Shown in pieces: positions 25,767 through 35,768 of a stretch of 64,000 nt of DNA. Positions within the stretch are counted from its first letter, which is position 1, and each line of letters begins with the position of its first letter. Source of the DNA: Eubacterium oxidoreducens (lineage in GTDB: Bacteria > Bacillota > Clostridia > Lachnospirales > Lachnospiraceae). The notes under the pieces were generated by a model. That model saw nothing but the letters and a program-made list of their open reading frames with translations, ran no database searches and was not told the origin of the DNA. The stretch is taken from assembly GCF_900104415.1 (NCBI RefSeq), contig NZ_FMXR01000004.1, positions 62,001 through 126,000 on the forward strand, given 5' to 3'. The position numbers and the translations under genes are program-made.

Positions 25767-28700
25767 ATGAAAAAAATCAAACATGGGAAAAACTGTTTTT
25801 TTTCACTGCTATGCATGCTGATATTGGTTATAACAACATTTTTTACGCCATTAGCCGGTTCGGGGATTACGGAAGTGAAAGCAGCAGAGGATAATACCTT
25901 TAGTGTGGAACTGGCGGATACGGTGGAATCAGGAGAACAGTATATTATTTTGGGTTACTTAGGCGGTGATTCGCCGAGTAATTGCGCGTTATCTACCGAT
26001 AGCGGCAAGTATGATTCCCAAAGACTTGCGGTGAGTATTGAAACAAATACGGATCCAAAAACTACACCGAATGAACAAGTTACGGAAATCACATTTGAGG
26101 ATGAAACTGATGCGCAAAAGTGTTTGTGGACGGGGGAAACATCCACAGAAAATGTAGAGGGATTTTATCTCAAAAATAACGATAAATATTTGGAAAAAAG
26201 CGAGTATGCGGCATTATATTGGGCGGACAGTTCCGACAATATCAAAGAATGGACGTTATCGGATCATACTTTAAAATCCGGGACTTACAAGATTTCAAAA
26301 GCAGCTAGTGATTCATATTTTAATTGCTCCGGAACTTATGACGGAATTTTGTACCATGTGATTTCTGATGATCCGACGCAGACGCACTATTCCATTAGTT
26401 TTGAGACAAATGGTGCATCGGATATAGAGGATCAATCTGTTCAGGAAGGAAGGAAAGTTAAAAAGCCGACGGTAACCTATGAAAATCATATGTTGCTTGG
26501 TTGGTATACAGATTCGAATTTTACGGAGGAATATGATTTTTCGCAAGCAGTTACAAGCTCCTTTACCCTTTATGCAAAATGGGCTGAGACCGTTTCGGTA
26601 AATTTTGAGTCAAATGGGGGCTCTGTTGTTGATTCTTTAAGTATAGAAAAAGGAACAGCAGCAGAAGAGCCAGCAGCACCTACAAAGGAGAATTATACCT
26701 TCCTTGGTTGGTATAGCGACAAGGATTTGGAAACGGCATATGATTTTACGAATCAGGTAACAGAGGATCTAACTCTTTACGCAAAATGGGAAAAGCAGCC
26801 ATTTGTTACCATCGGAGATGGATCCTCATCTACAAAAGATATTCCATATGGTAATTATTACAAAAATTCCACTGCAGAGATGATTTATACGGCGGATGAA
26901 ATTGGAGGCTCCGGAATAATTAATTCCATAGCATTTTATGTTGCAAATGCGTCTTCCTATTCCACCACTTCCTTACGTGTTTATTTGGGATACACTGAGG
27001 CAGAGACTTTCGCGTCCAATACAGATTGTTTGTCTTCAGAGAATCTGACAGAAGTTTATAGTGGAGCCATGACTTTAGGAACATCTGTTGGATGGGAACA
27101 GCTGATATTTGATGATCCATTTGAATATGATACATCCAAGGGTAATTTGGTAATTGCAATTACCCATACAGCTAACAGTTATAACTCGACTTTGTCTTAC
27201 CGATACTCCACAATATCCAATGCGGTTCTTTATCGGCAAAATGACACTAATTCCTCGTATTCGAATATATCTGATTATTCTAACTTCTCCAAGTCGTCAA
27301 ATCGGCCTAATATCAAAATAGAGATAGTGCCGGATACAGCCACAAAATATACAGTGTCTTTTGAATCCAATGGTGGCTCCGAGATAGAGTCGCTGCAGAT
27401 TTCGGAAGGAAAAACCTTGAAAAAACCGGCGAATCCAATCAAGGAAGGCTTCTTGTTTGCTGGCTGGTATAAAGATCAGGAGCTAACGCAGGCCTGGGAT
27501 TTTGAAAATGATACAGTTGCTAAAGACACTATTTTATATGCAAAATGGGGAACTGCTTATACGGTGTCTTTTGATACCGACGGCGGTTCGACTCTTGAAA
27601 ATATGACTGTTGCAGAAGGTGCTACATTGGATGAGCCGATAACCGAAAAATACGGTTATCGAATTGCCGGTTGGTATACGGAGGAAGAGTTCATAAATCA
27701 ATGGGATTTTGAAAACACGGTGGTGAATGCGAATCTTACTTTATATGTAAAATGGGAAGAAGTGCCAACCAAATTATATGAAGTTGAACTGGTAGATACC
27801 TTGGAAGATGGAGAAGAATACTTTATCACCGGAACTGAAATTACCGGAACCGAGGGCGATTTGGGTTATGCTTTGTCCTGTGATGCCACTGAAAATTCTG
27901 CTTCTTGTGAGCCTGTTCGGGCTCTTAAGAAAAACGGCAAAGTATACATCGCTGATGAAACTGCCGGTCTGGAACTAGAGAATTGTAAGTGGGAGGCTAC
28001 TGCATCCAATAGTGGATATTTGCTTTCTAATACTTGTCAAGATAAAGAGTTGTATATCAATGCCGCATATTCTTCGGGAACCGGATTAAAATTGACGGAA
28101 GATGTTCCGGCTTATTATTGGGTACAAAACCAAACAACAGTGAACGATTTAGCAGCAGTGCAATTAAAAAACAGCCTGACATCTTCTTATTATTCTTATT
28201 ATTTAAATCTTTCCGGCAATACGCCTACATTAAATTATTCCGGAAAGGTTCGATTGTACAAGTTTACAGACAGCACTCTAACAAATTATACTGTTATGTT
28301 TGAATCTAATGGCGGAAGTGATGTTGATTCTCAAACTGTAAGAGAAGGAAAACGCGTAAAACAGCCGGAAATGCCGGAGAAAGAAGGCTATTACCTAGAG
28401 GGCTGGTTTGCAGACGAAGACTTAACACAGCCTTGGGATTTTTCAGCTAATCGCGTAACGGATAATATCACTTTATATGCAAAATGGGAACCGGCTTATG
28501 TAGCTTATATCGAAGAGGCAGCCTCATTGGAGGATGGCGAAAATTATTTGATTTTGAATAACAGTAATTGTTACGCGATGTCTTCTGTGAAGAATGGTTC
28601 TTACAACAAAATGGAGAAAGAAGATGTGGCAGTAAACAGCGCACAAGATCAAATAATTTTTAAAAATGAAGAATCCTACAATAAGTGTACTTGGCTTGCA

Positions 28701-30674
28701 AAAGAGGGAGATAATGAAGGCTATGTTACCTTATACAATAATAATTCCGGAGCAACACAAGTCGGTGCCGGATATTTATGGAATTATTATTCCGGATTAT
28801 ATAACTACCAATACAATTCTAGCGGAATGTCAAAAGAGTGGATGTTGTCTTCAGAATACGGCTTGCTTCCATATGCGTCATCCGCATCTCAATATGCAGT
28901 TAAATTCAATGCTTCAAGTAGCTATATGCTTTTTGATGCGGCAACGACCGGCTCTGTGGGGGATGATAAAGTTACTGTCTACAAAATAAAAACATATGAA
29001 ACTGCGGAACTGCCAAAGACGCTTTCCAATTTGGTATATAACGGACAAATCCAGGAGGGAGTATCCGGCAGCAAAGGTTGCACATTAACTGGAGATACGG
29101 CATGTGATTGCGGAATTCATACGGCAACGGCAACTTTGAAAGAGGGATATATTTGGCCGGACAAAAGTCGGGATCCAAAACAGATCACCTGGTTCATTGG
29201 TCCAGCTAAACTGACGGCAACATATGAAAGCGAATCAGTTGGCTGCGACAAGTCACCAACCTATTGCATTAAAGTCATAGGTTTCGTAAACAATGAATCC
29301 GAAGATACCGTGGAAGAATATAGTGCCCCAACTATACCAAAACCGAAGGAATTAAAGGTAGGAGAACAGTATACATTAATACCAGAAGGCGGAAGCGCAA
29401 AAAATTATACTTTCCAATATGAAGAAGGCACACTAACCATCAAAGATCATATATCCGGAAGCACTGTCGTTGAAGATGAAACTGAGGCCGGATACGAAAG
29501 AGATGCTTCATACGACGAAGTTGTTTATTGTGCTGCATGTGGGAAAGAATTAAGCCGAAAGACAATTACAAAGGAAAACACCAATTTGAAGTACAAAGCA
29601 GAAGAAGCTATTGATGACGCAGATTTGGTTATTCAGAAAGTTTATGAGGAAGAAAATACGGAAAAAGCTTATGAACTGGTAAGTGGCGCAATGGAAAAAG
29701 CTTCCGTAGCTTTAAATCAAGCCAAAATTGCAAAGACAGCTGCAGACAGCGAAGAAAATGAAAAAAATAAGACAGAGGCCCAGCAGATGGTTTCTGATGC
29801 ACTTTCCAAATATGAAGAGTTGGCTAATTACGCAGATGAGCTACAAAAGAAAATTCATAATCAAGCTGTAGAAACTGTAGTTAAAGATGCTGCAGATGAT
29901 CTGGCTCGGTTAAGTGGCAATGTGGATTCAGAGATTTACACCGATGATTCTTTACGGGAATTTGAAAATAGATATCAGGAATTTATAAAACTAGTGGGAT
30001 CAAATTACAGTGAGCTGGAGGTTGCAGAAATCACAGAAACAAAGCAAAAGGTGATAGAGGCCTATGAAAACCTGGTATGCAAATCGGCACAAACGATGAA
30101 GGTACGCGCAAAGAATATCGCCACGAATTATGCAACTTTAAGAAAGGGTAATCAAAAATATCAGGTATTGAATGTAACCGGAAACAAAGGAACACTTTCT
30201 TATAGCAAGTTGCCAGGTTCATGCTCTTATTTGTCTGTCGATGCCTCAACCGGTGTAATTAAAGTGAAGAAAGGAATTCCGGCAGGTGAGTATACCATTA
30301 AACTTGGAATCACTTCTTCGTCAACCGGAGATTATAAAGAAGCAACTATTAATACAAGTGTGACCGTGGTTGTAAAAAAGGCTGCACAATCTATAAAGAT
30401 TATAGGAAAATATAGAACCGTAAAGAGAGCAGAACTCAAAAAATCAAATGTGATAGTTGCAGCAATATCTGTTAAAGGCGGATATGGAAAAAAAAGTTAT
30501 AAAAAAGTCAGCGGTAGTAAACAGCTGCGCATTGATTCTCACAGTGGAAAGATCACCGTCAAAAAAGGAACAGCAAAAGGAACCTACAAATTCAAAGTGA
30601 AAGTTACCGTGAATGGAAATGAGAATTATAAATCTCAATCGAAAAAGGTAATGATTAAAATTACAGTGAAATAG
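25767..30674 (+). CDS. Giant secreted protein with multiple InlB-B repeats and C-terminal Ig-like domains
   Basis: 1635 residues, last gene of the exoprotein operon, ribosome site AAGGAGAAG. The signal peptide ends near VKAAE (about 39). Six InlB-B repeats of the form SFESNGG ... LYAKWE lie in two groups (about 210-350 and 530-910), interleaved with the same SGEQYIIL/DGENYLIL modules seen in the preceding protein. One CxxCG pair is present (CAACGKE). A helical segment (about 1275-1430) contains FIVAR-like features. Two Ig-like domains rich in Lys end the protein. InlB-B repeats in other bacteria occur in adhesins. No LPXTG. Confidence 0.72.
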   Translation: MKKIKHGKNCFFSLLCMLILVITTFFTPLAGSGITEVKAAEDNTFSVELADTVESGEQYIILGYLGGDSPSNCALSTDSGKYDSQRLAVSIETNTDPKTTPNEQVTEITFEDETDAQKCLWTGETSTENVEGFYLKNNDKYLEKSEYAALYWADSSDNIKEWTLSDHTLKSGTYKISKAASDSYFNCSGTYDGILYHVISDDPTQTHYSISFETNGASDIEDQSVQEGRKVKKPTVTYENHMLLGWYTDSNFTEEYDFSQAVTSSFTLYAKWAETVSVNFESNGGSVVDSLSIEKGTAAEEPAAPTKENYTFLGWYSDKDLETAYDFTNQVTEDLTLYAKWEKQPFVTIGDGSSSTKDIPYGNYYKNSTAEMIYTADEIGGSGIINSIAFYVANASSYSTTSLRVYLGYTEAETFASNTDCLSSENLTEVYSGAMTLGTSVGWEQLIFDDPFEYDTSKGNLVIAITHTANSYNSTLSYRYSTISNAVLYRQNDTNSSYSNISDYSNFSKSSNRPNIKIEIVPDTATKYTVSFESNGGSEIESLQISEGKTLKKPANPIKEGFLFAGWYKDQELTQAWDFENDTVAKDTILYAKWGTAYTVSFDTDGGSTLENMTVAEGATLDEPITEKYGYRIAGWYTEEEFINQWDFENTVVNANLTLYVKWEEVPTKLYEVELVDTLEDGEEYFITGTEITGTEGDLGYALSCDATENSASCEPVRALKKNGKVYIADETAGLELENCKWEATASNSGYLLSNTCQDKELYINAAYSSGTGLKLTEDVPAYYWVQNQTTVNDLAAVQLKNSLTSSYYSYYLNLSGNTPTLNYSGKVRLYKFTDSTLTNYTVMFESNGGSDVDSQTVREGKRVKQPEMPEKEGYYLEGWFADEDLTQPWDFSANRVTDNITLYAKWEPAYVAYIEEAASLEDGENYLILNNSNCYAMSSVKNGSYNKMEKEDVAVNSAQDQIIFKNEESYNKCTWLAKEGDNEGYVTLYNNNSGATQVGAGYLWNYYSGLYNYQYNSSGMSKEWMLSSEYGLLPYASSASQYAVKFNASSSYMLFDAATTGSVGDDKVTVYKIKTYETAELPKTLSNLVYNGQIQEGVSGSKGCTLTGDTACDCGIHTATATLKEGYIWPDKSRDPKQITWFIGPAKLTATYESESVGCDKSPTYCIKVIGFVNNESEDTVEEYSAPTIPKPKELKVGEQYTLIPEGGSAKNYTFQYEEGTLTIKDHISGSTVVEDETEAGYERDASYDEVVYCAACGKELSRKTITKENTNLKYKAEEAIDDADLVIQKVYEEENTEKAYELVSGAMEKASVALNQAKIAKTAADSEENEKNKTEAQQMVSDALSKYEELANYADELQKKIHNQAVETVVKDAADDLARLSGNVDSEIYTDDSLREFENRYQEFIKLVGSNYSELEVAEITETKQKVIEAYENLVCKSAQTMKVRAKNIATNYATLRKGNQKYQVLNVTGNKGTLSYSKLPGSCSYLSVDASTGVIKVKKGIPAGEYTIKLGITSSSTGDYKEATINTSVTVVVKKAAQSIKIIGKYRTVKRAELKKSNVIVAAISVKGGYGKKSYKKVSGSKQLRIDSHSGKITVKKGTAKGTYKFKVKVTVNGNENYKSQSKKVMIKITVK

Positions 30675-30683
30675 TGAAAGCGT

Positions 30684-30707
30684 TGTTCGCCCGCAGAACA
30701 ATCATCA
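30684..30707. other. Short inverted repeat after the exoprotein operon
   Basis: TTGTTC and GAACAA flank a 7-nt loop just after the stop codon. No T run follows, so it is a weak terminator candidate at best; the end of the operon transcript is not otherwise visible. Confidence 0.3.
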
Positions 30708-30814
30708 CCTTCTAAAAAAATGACTACTTATTCGCAAAAAACGACCTTTTTCTTTGGCTGTATATCAACTATACTGTTAGACATAAATGAATAAGAAACG
30801 GAGCCAAAGGCGAT

Positions 30815-31525
30815 ATGAAGAATATAGAAAAACTAGCATTAGTACTTGCAACAGTAGCCGTTTTTGTGACATCCGGTTGTGCAGATACAACGAATGAGCA
30901 ATCGGAACAATCGGATATCAGTACCGCTGAAGTGGAGACGGTGCAGGATGCATCTACACAAATAAGGCAGACTGCGACAAAAGGAAGCCTTGAAACTTTT
31001 AGCGGAAAATATCAGGTACAGGATGCAAAAGGTGTGTACTATTATTTTGGAGAAGATGGGATATGCTATTACGTTCAGTCCGGTACATATGAGTTTGAAG
31101 AAAATGGAACAAATGTTGATGGAGATGAGGCAGATTTATTGCTTATTACATTTGAAACCATGGAAAACGCATCACAATATGATATTTCCCAAGAAGATGG
31201 GGAAATTATTTTGACAACGACTCAGTCCGGAGCAGAATCTAAGACAACGATGAATCTCGATTGTATTGCAGGAGAGGACGGAATATCAGATTTAGAACCA
31301 TTTGAAGGAATCTATAGGACATATGACGAGGATGCATATCGCTTTGAATTCCATGAAGATGGAAGTTGTTATCTGATTATGGAAGAAGACTATGAGACGG
31401 GAGACGATACCTTAACGCTTACAGCGCTTGGTACGAGCCTGACATATGATTATAAAGTTTCGGAAGATACGATTGTGTTAAGTAGTGAAGATACTACCAT
31501 TGCGGTATTAGTGCCTAGTGAATAA
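30815..31525 (+). CDS. Small lipoprotein with two related beta-rich repeats
   Basis: 236 residues. The N-terminus is a lipoprotein signal with lipobox VTSGC (Cys at about 22), then a Ser/Thr/Glu/Gln spacer. The remainder seems to hold two related halves: FSGKYQVQDAKG...YYFGEDGICYY and FEGIYRTYDEDA...EFHEDGSCYL. Both look like short beta-sheet units of the lipocalin-like kind found in many clostridial lipoproteins. I do not recognise a named family. It is separated from its neighbours by more than 130 nt on each side and is probably transcribed alone. Confidence 0.7.
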   Translation: MKNIEKLALVLATVAVFVTSGCADTTNEQSEQSDISTAEVETVQDASTQIRQTATKGSLETFSGKYQVQDAKGVYYYFGEDGICYYVQSGTYEFEENGTNVDGDEADLLLITFETMENASQYDISQEDGEIILTTTQSGAESKTTMNLDCIAGEDGISDLEPFEGIYRTYDEDAYRFEFHEDGSCYLIMEEDYETGDDTLTLTALGTSLTYDYKVSEDTIVLSSEDTTIAVLVPSE

Positions 31526-31558
31526 GCCGCATACTATGTTTTTCATTTCATTTTTCCC

Positions 31559-31595
31559 AAGGGGCTGTCACGATAAAAAGTGGCAGTCCTTTGTG
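31559..31595 (+). terminator. Terminator after the small lipoprotein gene
   Basis: A 13-bp imperfect stem (AAGGGGCTGTCAC with its partner ending at 31592; two or three G-U pairs) around an A-rich loop, followed by TTTG. A second overlapping hairpin, CTTTGTG/CACAAAG, can form just downstream. Confidence 0.65.
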
Positions 31596-31630
31596 TGCTT
31601 TGCACAAAGTGACCTGCAAAAATTTCTAAT

Positions 31631-31661
31631 AAAATGTCATATTTGCATAAGAAAATGTCAT
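31631..31661. promoter_or_regulatory. Direct repeat AAAATGTCAT upstream of an exoprotein gene
   Basis: AAAATGTCAT occurs at 31631-31640 and again at 31652-31661, a 21-bp period equal to two DNA turns, 70-100 nt before the start of the 896-residue exoprotein. This is the usual geometry for a dimeric activator or response regulator, which is inference. Confidence 0.4.
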
Positions 31662-31730
31662 TTATAGCTTTGGAAATTCGAAGTATCTTAGAGAAGTAAT
31701 ATAAAACTTTTTAGATACGGAGGGAAACAA

Positions 31731-34421
31731 ATGAGAAGCAAGAAACTTAAAATGTTGATTCGCAGCGCATCAGCAGCTTCGTTGGCTGTTATAACTGCAA
31801 TTATGCTTGCGGCACCGGGAAGTTCTTCGGTTGTTGCAACGGCAGCAGTAGAAGATGCGGGAGAAGTTGTAACTGCAATTGATTTGACAGCAGAGACAGT
31901 AACAACAGCAGATTCGGATGTAGAGACTTACACTGCAAGTATGACATTTGTACAGGTTGACAATGGTACCTATACGGAGCTTTCACTTAAGGATGCTCAA
32001 AGTGCAGTAGAGAGTGGAAAGACCGTTAAGATGTATACAAAGTCACATTCAGAAGGCTATGGTTCTGTATGGTCAGATAGTTATGATTATACGACTTACC
32101 GTACAGGTATTCAGATCGGTCAAGATAGTGATGTGGCACTTGGAACTGACGGCGTAGGTGGAACATTAGATGGAACGACATTATCTAATTTTTATTTATC
32201 ATCTACATCTAAGAACTTTAACCCAATTGTAGTTAACCAGTCAAATGCAACATTGGATAATCCGGTAATTGTTGCAGGTAATGCAGACGGTGAGGACAAT
32301 TCTGATGGAAACGCTGATATAAACGACTTTGTCGGATACGGAACAGCTGTAAATATCTACGGAGGAACGACCACAACAGACGGATCAGCAAATGCGGATG
32401 GTCAGACCGGAGGAACAACGGTAACAAGTAATACCTTTAAGACAATGCTTGATTTAAGTAACGGCGGATCTATTACAACATACGGTGTAGCGAGACCTGC
32501 GGTAGCTGTAGATAATGGTGGTGACGTTGTAATCAAAGGTGATGGCAATGATAGCACACAGGAAATTGCAGTATATGGAGGAGAAACTTACGATGGATTC
32601 TTAAATACAGCAGATACTGTTAAGATGGTCTCTCCACCATGGGTACTTGGTATTGTTGGAAACTCAAGAGCAACCAATATGCTTGGTAAAGGTTCCACAA
32701 TGGTCGTACAAGATGCAAATGTATATGCTAAGAACTGGGGTGTACTTTCTACTGATTCCGGAAGTGAACCATACTTATATGCAATTAACAGTGATATTGT
32801 AATGAATACAAGCTCAGCGAATGGTGCAGTCAGCGGATATGGTTCATATGCAATTGGTAATGCACATGAATATTTCCTTGGTTCAACCTTTGATGTAGCA
32901 ACATATCTGACAATTGCAGCAAACGGAAATAACAATACTATTACGCTTGGTGCAACAACCAAAAATGAAACAATTAATACTGCTAAGACTATTTGGGATG
33001 CAGAGGGTAATACCAGTGTAGATGAAGATTACAATACGGTAACAGCTTCTAAGACGGCACAGACCGTTGTGAATTCCAAGAACTTTGGTATTGATATCTG
33101 GGGACAGGCTACTGTAGATGTAAACGATAAGACAACCTTTAATACCAAGTCAGCAGCATTTTTAGTAAAATCTGCAGATGCTACGATTAATATCGGAGAA
33201 GATGCTACAATCAATGCAGCAACCGATGCAAATGCAGAGGCTGAAACTGAGCTGAATAATACAGAAAATGGAGTCATCTTCCAGGCAATCGATAACGAAG
33301 ACGCTGTAGCAGAGGGTATCTCCTTCCCAAATGGATATTCAGGACCGGTATTTAGCGATGCAAGCTATAATGAATCTGAAGGCTGGTTAAGCGGAGAAGG
33401 AATGGAAGCATCTCATACCGCTACACTTAACATTGCAGATAAGAATCTTGAAGGTAATATCTACAATGGTACAGGTTATCTTGCAAGTGCGGTAACGGTA
33501 AATGTAAATATCGAAGAAAGTGCTTCTGTAACAGGTGCAATTTCTGCAACAACAATTAAGCATACAACAGATGGTGGTAAGACACAGAATACAACAATTA
33601 CAGAATCTGATTATAACCAGATTGGACATGTAATAAATACAGCAAGTTCTAATGGAGAAAATGATGTAAACTTAACGGTAGATGGAACATGGGTTGCAGA
33701 TGGAACATCAATTCTTGCATCTCTTACTATTGGAGAAGATGCAACGGTAGTTTATGGTACAGCAACAGATGCAAATGGTAATGTAATTACACTTGAAAAG
33801 GGTAAGACTTATAAAGACATTACAATTACAGAAGGTACAAATAAAGCAGTATCTGCCGCATCCGTATCATTAAAGGATAAAACAGCAGTTTACACAGGAA
33901 AAGCAATTTCCATTGATACAGCAACTGTAAATGATGATAATACTGGTAAGGTAACATATACCTATTACACAGATAAGGCTTGCACAAAGCTTACCACAAA
34001 AGCAAATTCTGGTGCAGCATCTGATGGAGCAGCTCCGGTAAATGCAGGAACTTATTACGTAAAGGCAACCGTTGCGGCTACAGATTCTTATAAAGAAGCA
34101 ACAAGTACTGCTGCAAAACTTACCATTACAAAGGCTACACAGAAAGTTACCGTAAAGAATGCTTCTAAGACGTACAAAGTAAGTGCACTGAAGAAAAACG
34201 CAAAATCATTTAAGGTAACGACAAAGACAACAGCTTCAAATGCAAGTGTAAAATATACAGCAGCTAACAGTAAATCGAAAAAAGTGCTGACAATTAAGCA
34301 AAATGGTAAGATTACTGTGAAAAAGGGAACAAAAGCCGGAACATATAAAGTAAAGGTTAAAGTAACAGCTAAGAATTACAAAGCTGCAACAAAGACCATA
34401 ACAGTTAAAGTGAAAAAGTAG
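31731..34421 (+). CDS. Secreted 896-residue surface protein, probable beta-solenoid with Ig-like tail
   Basis: A signal peptide (about 1-36, ending VVATAAV) is followed by a long Asn/Thr/Gly-rich region (about 100-640) with autotransporter-like pectin-lyase features (VVNQSNATLDNP, INIGEDATINA, LNIADKNLEGNI), suggesting a beta-solenoid. An MBG-like module (about 715-800) and a Lys-rich Ig-like domain (about 805-896, TVKKGTKAGTYKVKVKVTAK) close it, very like the end of the preceding 1635-residue protein. The ribosome site GGAGGG is strong. No anchor motif. It stands alone between two terminators. Confidence 0.7.
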   Translation: MRSKKLKMLIRSASAASLAVITAIMLAAPGSSSVVATAAVEDAGEVVTAIDLTAETVTTADSDVETYTASMTFVQVDNGTYTELSLKDAQSAVESGKTVKMYTKSHSEGYGSVWSDSYDYTTYRTGIQIGQDSDVALGTDGVGGTLDGTTLSNFYLSSTSKNFNPIVVNQSNATLDNPVIVAGNADGEDNSDGNADINDFVGYGTAVNIYGGTTTTDGSANADGQTGGTTVTSNTFKTMLDLSNGGSITTYGVARPAVAVDNGGDVVIKGDGNDSTQEIAVYGGETYDGFLNTADTVKMVSPPWVLGIVGNSRATNMLGKGSTMVVQDANVYAKNWGVLSTDSGSEPYLYAINSDIVMNTSSANGAVSGYGSYAIGNAHEYFLGSTFDVATYLTIAANGNNNTITLGATTKNETINTAKTIWDAEGNTSVDEDYNTVTASKTAQTVVNSKNFGIDIWGQATVDVNDKTTFNTKSAAFLVKSADATINIGEDATINAATDANAEAETELNNTENGVIFQAIDNEDAVAEGISFPNGYSGPVFSDASYNESEGWLSGEGMEASHTATLNIADKNLEGNIYNGTGYLASAVTVNVNIEESASVTGAISATTIKHTTDGGKTQNTTITESDYNQIGHVINTASSNGENDVNLTVDGTWVADGTSILASLTIGEDATVVYGTATDANGNVITLEKGKTYKDITITEGTNKAVSAASVSLKDKTAVYTGKAISIDTATVNDDNTGKVTYTYYTDKACTKLTTKANSGAASDGAAPVNAGTYYVKATVAATDSYKEATSTAAKLTITKATQKVTVKNASKTYKVSALKKNAKSFKVTTKTTASNASVKYTAANSKSKKVLTIKQNGKITVKKGTKAGTYKVKVKVTAKNYKAATKTITVKVKK

Positions 34422-34433
34422 TTTATTTTCCCT

Positions 34434-34469
34434 AAAAAAAGGGCGCCTGATTCTTCGGGCGTCCTTTTT
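34434..34469. terminator. Bidirectional terminator between convergent genes
   Basis: AAAAAAAGGGCGCCTGA pairs with TCGGGCGTCCTTTTT (two G-U pairs). The A run on the left and T run on the right let it act for the exoprotein gene on the plus strand and murG on the minus strand. Confidence 0.8.
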
Positions 34470-34544
34470 CAATGGTGCACCGTATGCATAACGATACTTA
34501 CGGAACTAGAAGCAGGCATAAAGTCGTCACGTTTGCCTGCCAGA

Positions 34545-35615
34545 TTATTTATTTGTCAGATGCTCAATCATGGTAATAATCGTGTCAATAGAATTAAGCT
34601 GGTTGGATTCTTCCATTGCAGCCAGATAAGAATCACGGTTATCATACAGCTTCTTAACATGGGAAAGAAGCGTATCAGCAGATAAATCCTCTTCCTTTAA
34701 GACCAGCGAGAAGCCTTGTTTTTCAAAGGAAGCAGCATTAAGAATCTGATCGCCACGGCTGGCAGCCGCAGATAGCGGAATCAGAAGATTTGGCTTGTGA
34801 AGAGCAAGCAGCTCGCAGATGGCATTTGCACCGGCACGGGAAATCACGATATCGGCAAGTGCGAATAAATCGCGAAGCTCCTGGTTGGCATATTCAAACT
34901 GTGCATATCCATTTGTGCCGGATAAAGAATCCTCTAAGTTGCCCTTTCCGCACAAATGGATGATGTTAAACTGCTTTATCAGTTCCGGTAGAATCTCTCG
35001 AACCGCTTCGTTGATTTTGACAGAGCCAAGACTTCCGCCAATGATTAAGATCGTAGGAGCGTTTTTGGTAAAGCCACATAGATCGATCGCTTTTTCCTTG
35101 CTTCCTTGTAACAATTCCTGACGAATCGGGGAACCGGTAAGAACCGCCTTGTCTTCCGGAAGATGAGAGAGTGTCTCAGGGAAGTTACAGCAGACCTTAG
35201 TCGCAGAAGGAATGGCAAGCTTATTAGCCAGTCCCGGAGTCAGATCGGATTCATGAATGATGGATGGAACGTGCAGATGCTTTGCGGCATAGATAACCGG
35301 CAAAGAGACGAAACCACCCTTAGAGAAGATGATGTTGGGCTGGATTTGCTTGATAAGACTTCTAGCCTGGGCATATCCTTTCATAACACGGAATGGATCT
35401 GTAAAATTCTTCCTGTCAAAATAGCGGCGAAGCTTACCGGAAGAGATTGCATGATAGGGAATATCAAAATTAGACAGTAAGTCTTTTTCGATACCGTTAT
35501 AAGAACCGATATAATGTACTTCATAGCCAAGTTCTTTCAGCTTAGGATACAATGCAAGATTTGGTGTTACATGTCCGGCAGTACCACCACCTGTTAAAAT
35601 GATTGTTTTACTCAT
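34545..35615 (-). CDS. murG: UDP-GlcNAc:undecaprenyl-PP-MurNAc-pentapeptide GlcNAc transferase (MurG)
   Basis: 356 residues, the usual MurG length. It transfers GlcNAc from UDP-GlcNAc to lipid I to make lipid II on the inner membrane face. Seen are the N-terminal [11 protein letters not shown] loop, HESDLTPG, the mid-protein GGSLGS hinge and the donor-binding [14 protein letters not shown] ... [11 protein letters not shown] region. The gene lies outside the usual dcw cluster, alone and opposite in strand to all neighbours. A promoter reads leftward from 35693, and the bidirectional terminator lies beyond its stop. Confidence 0.93.
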   Translation of the reverse strand: MSKTIILTGGGTAGHVTPNLALYPKLKELGYEVHYIGSYNGIEKDLLSNFDIPYHAISSGKLRRYFDRKNFTDPFRVMKGYAQARSLIKQIQPNIIFSKGGFVSLPVIYAAKHLHVPSIIHESDLTPGLANKLAIPSATKVCCNFPETLSHLPEDKAVLTGSPIRQELLQGSKEKAIDLCGFTKNAPTILIIGGSLGSVKINEAVREILPELIKQFNIIHLCGKGNLEDSLSGTNGYAQFEYANQELRDLFALADIVISRAGANAICELLALHKPNLLIPLSAAASRGDQILNAASFEKQGFSLVLKEEDLSADTLLSHVKKLYDNRDSYLAAMEESNQLNSIDTIITMIEHLTNK

Positions 35616-35664
35616 GAGTCAGGTACCTCTTTTATATTTAATAAGAAATAAAAATTTCAATACA

Positions 35665-35693
35665 ACTATGAAACTATGCGCTGAAAAAGTCAA
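35665..35693 (-). promoter_or_regulatory. Probable murG promoter
   Basis: On the minus strand, TTGACT (35693-35688) and CATAGT (35670-35665) are 17 nt apart, about 50 nt before the murG start. Confidence 0.5.
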
Positions 35694-35700
35694 GTTAGAA

Positions 35701-35728
35701 TTGAAAACAGCAGTATAAATGGTAAAAT
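35701..35728 (+). promoter_or_regulatory. Probable pgi promoter
   Basis: TTGAAA at 35701-35706 and TAAAAT at 35723-35728 with a 16-nt spacer; TGG directly before the -10 gives an extended -10 form. It diverges from the murG promoter with only 7 nt between the two -35 boxes. Confidence 0.55.
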
Positions 35729-35768
35729 AAAAGATAAGAAAATGCGGAAAAAAAGGAGCGAATGCACA

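Noticed and set aside
13833-30674. LPXTG sorting signals or C-terminal membrane anchors on the giant proteins
   Set aside because: All four C-termini were read; they end in basic FN3 or Ig-like domains without LPXTG and without a hydrophobic tail.
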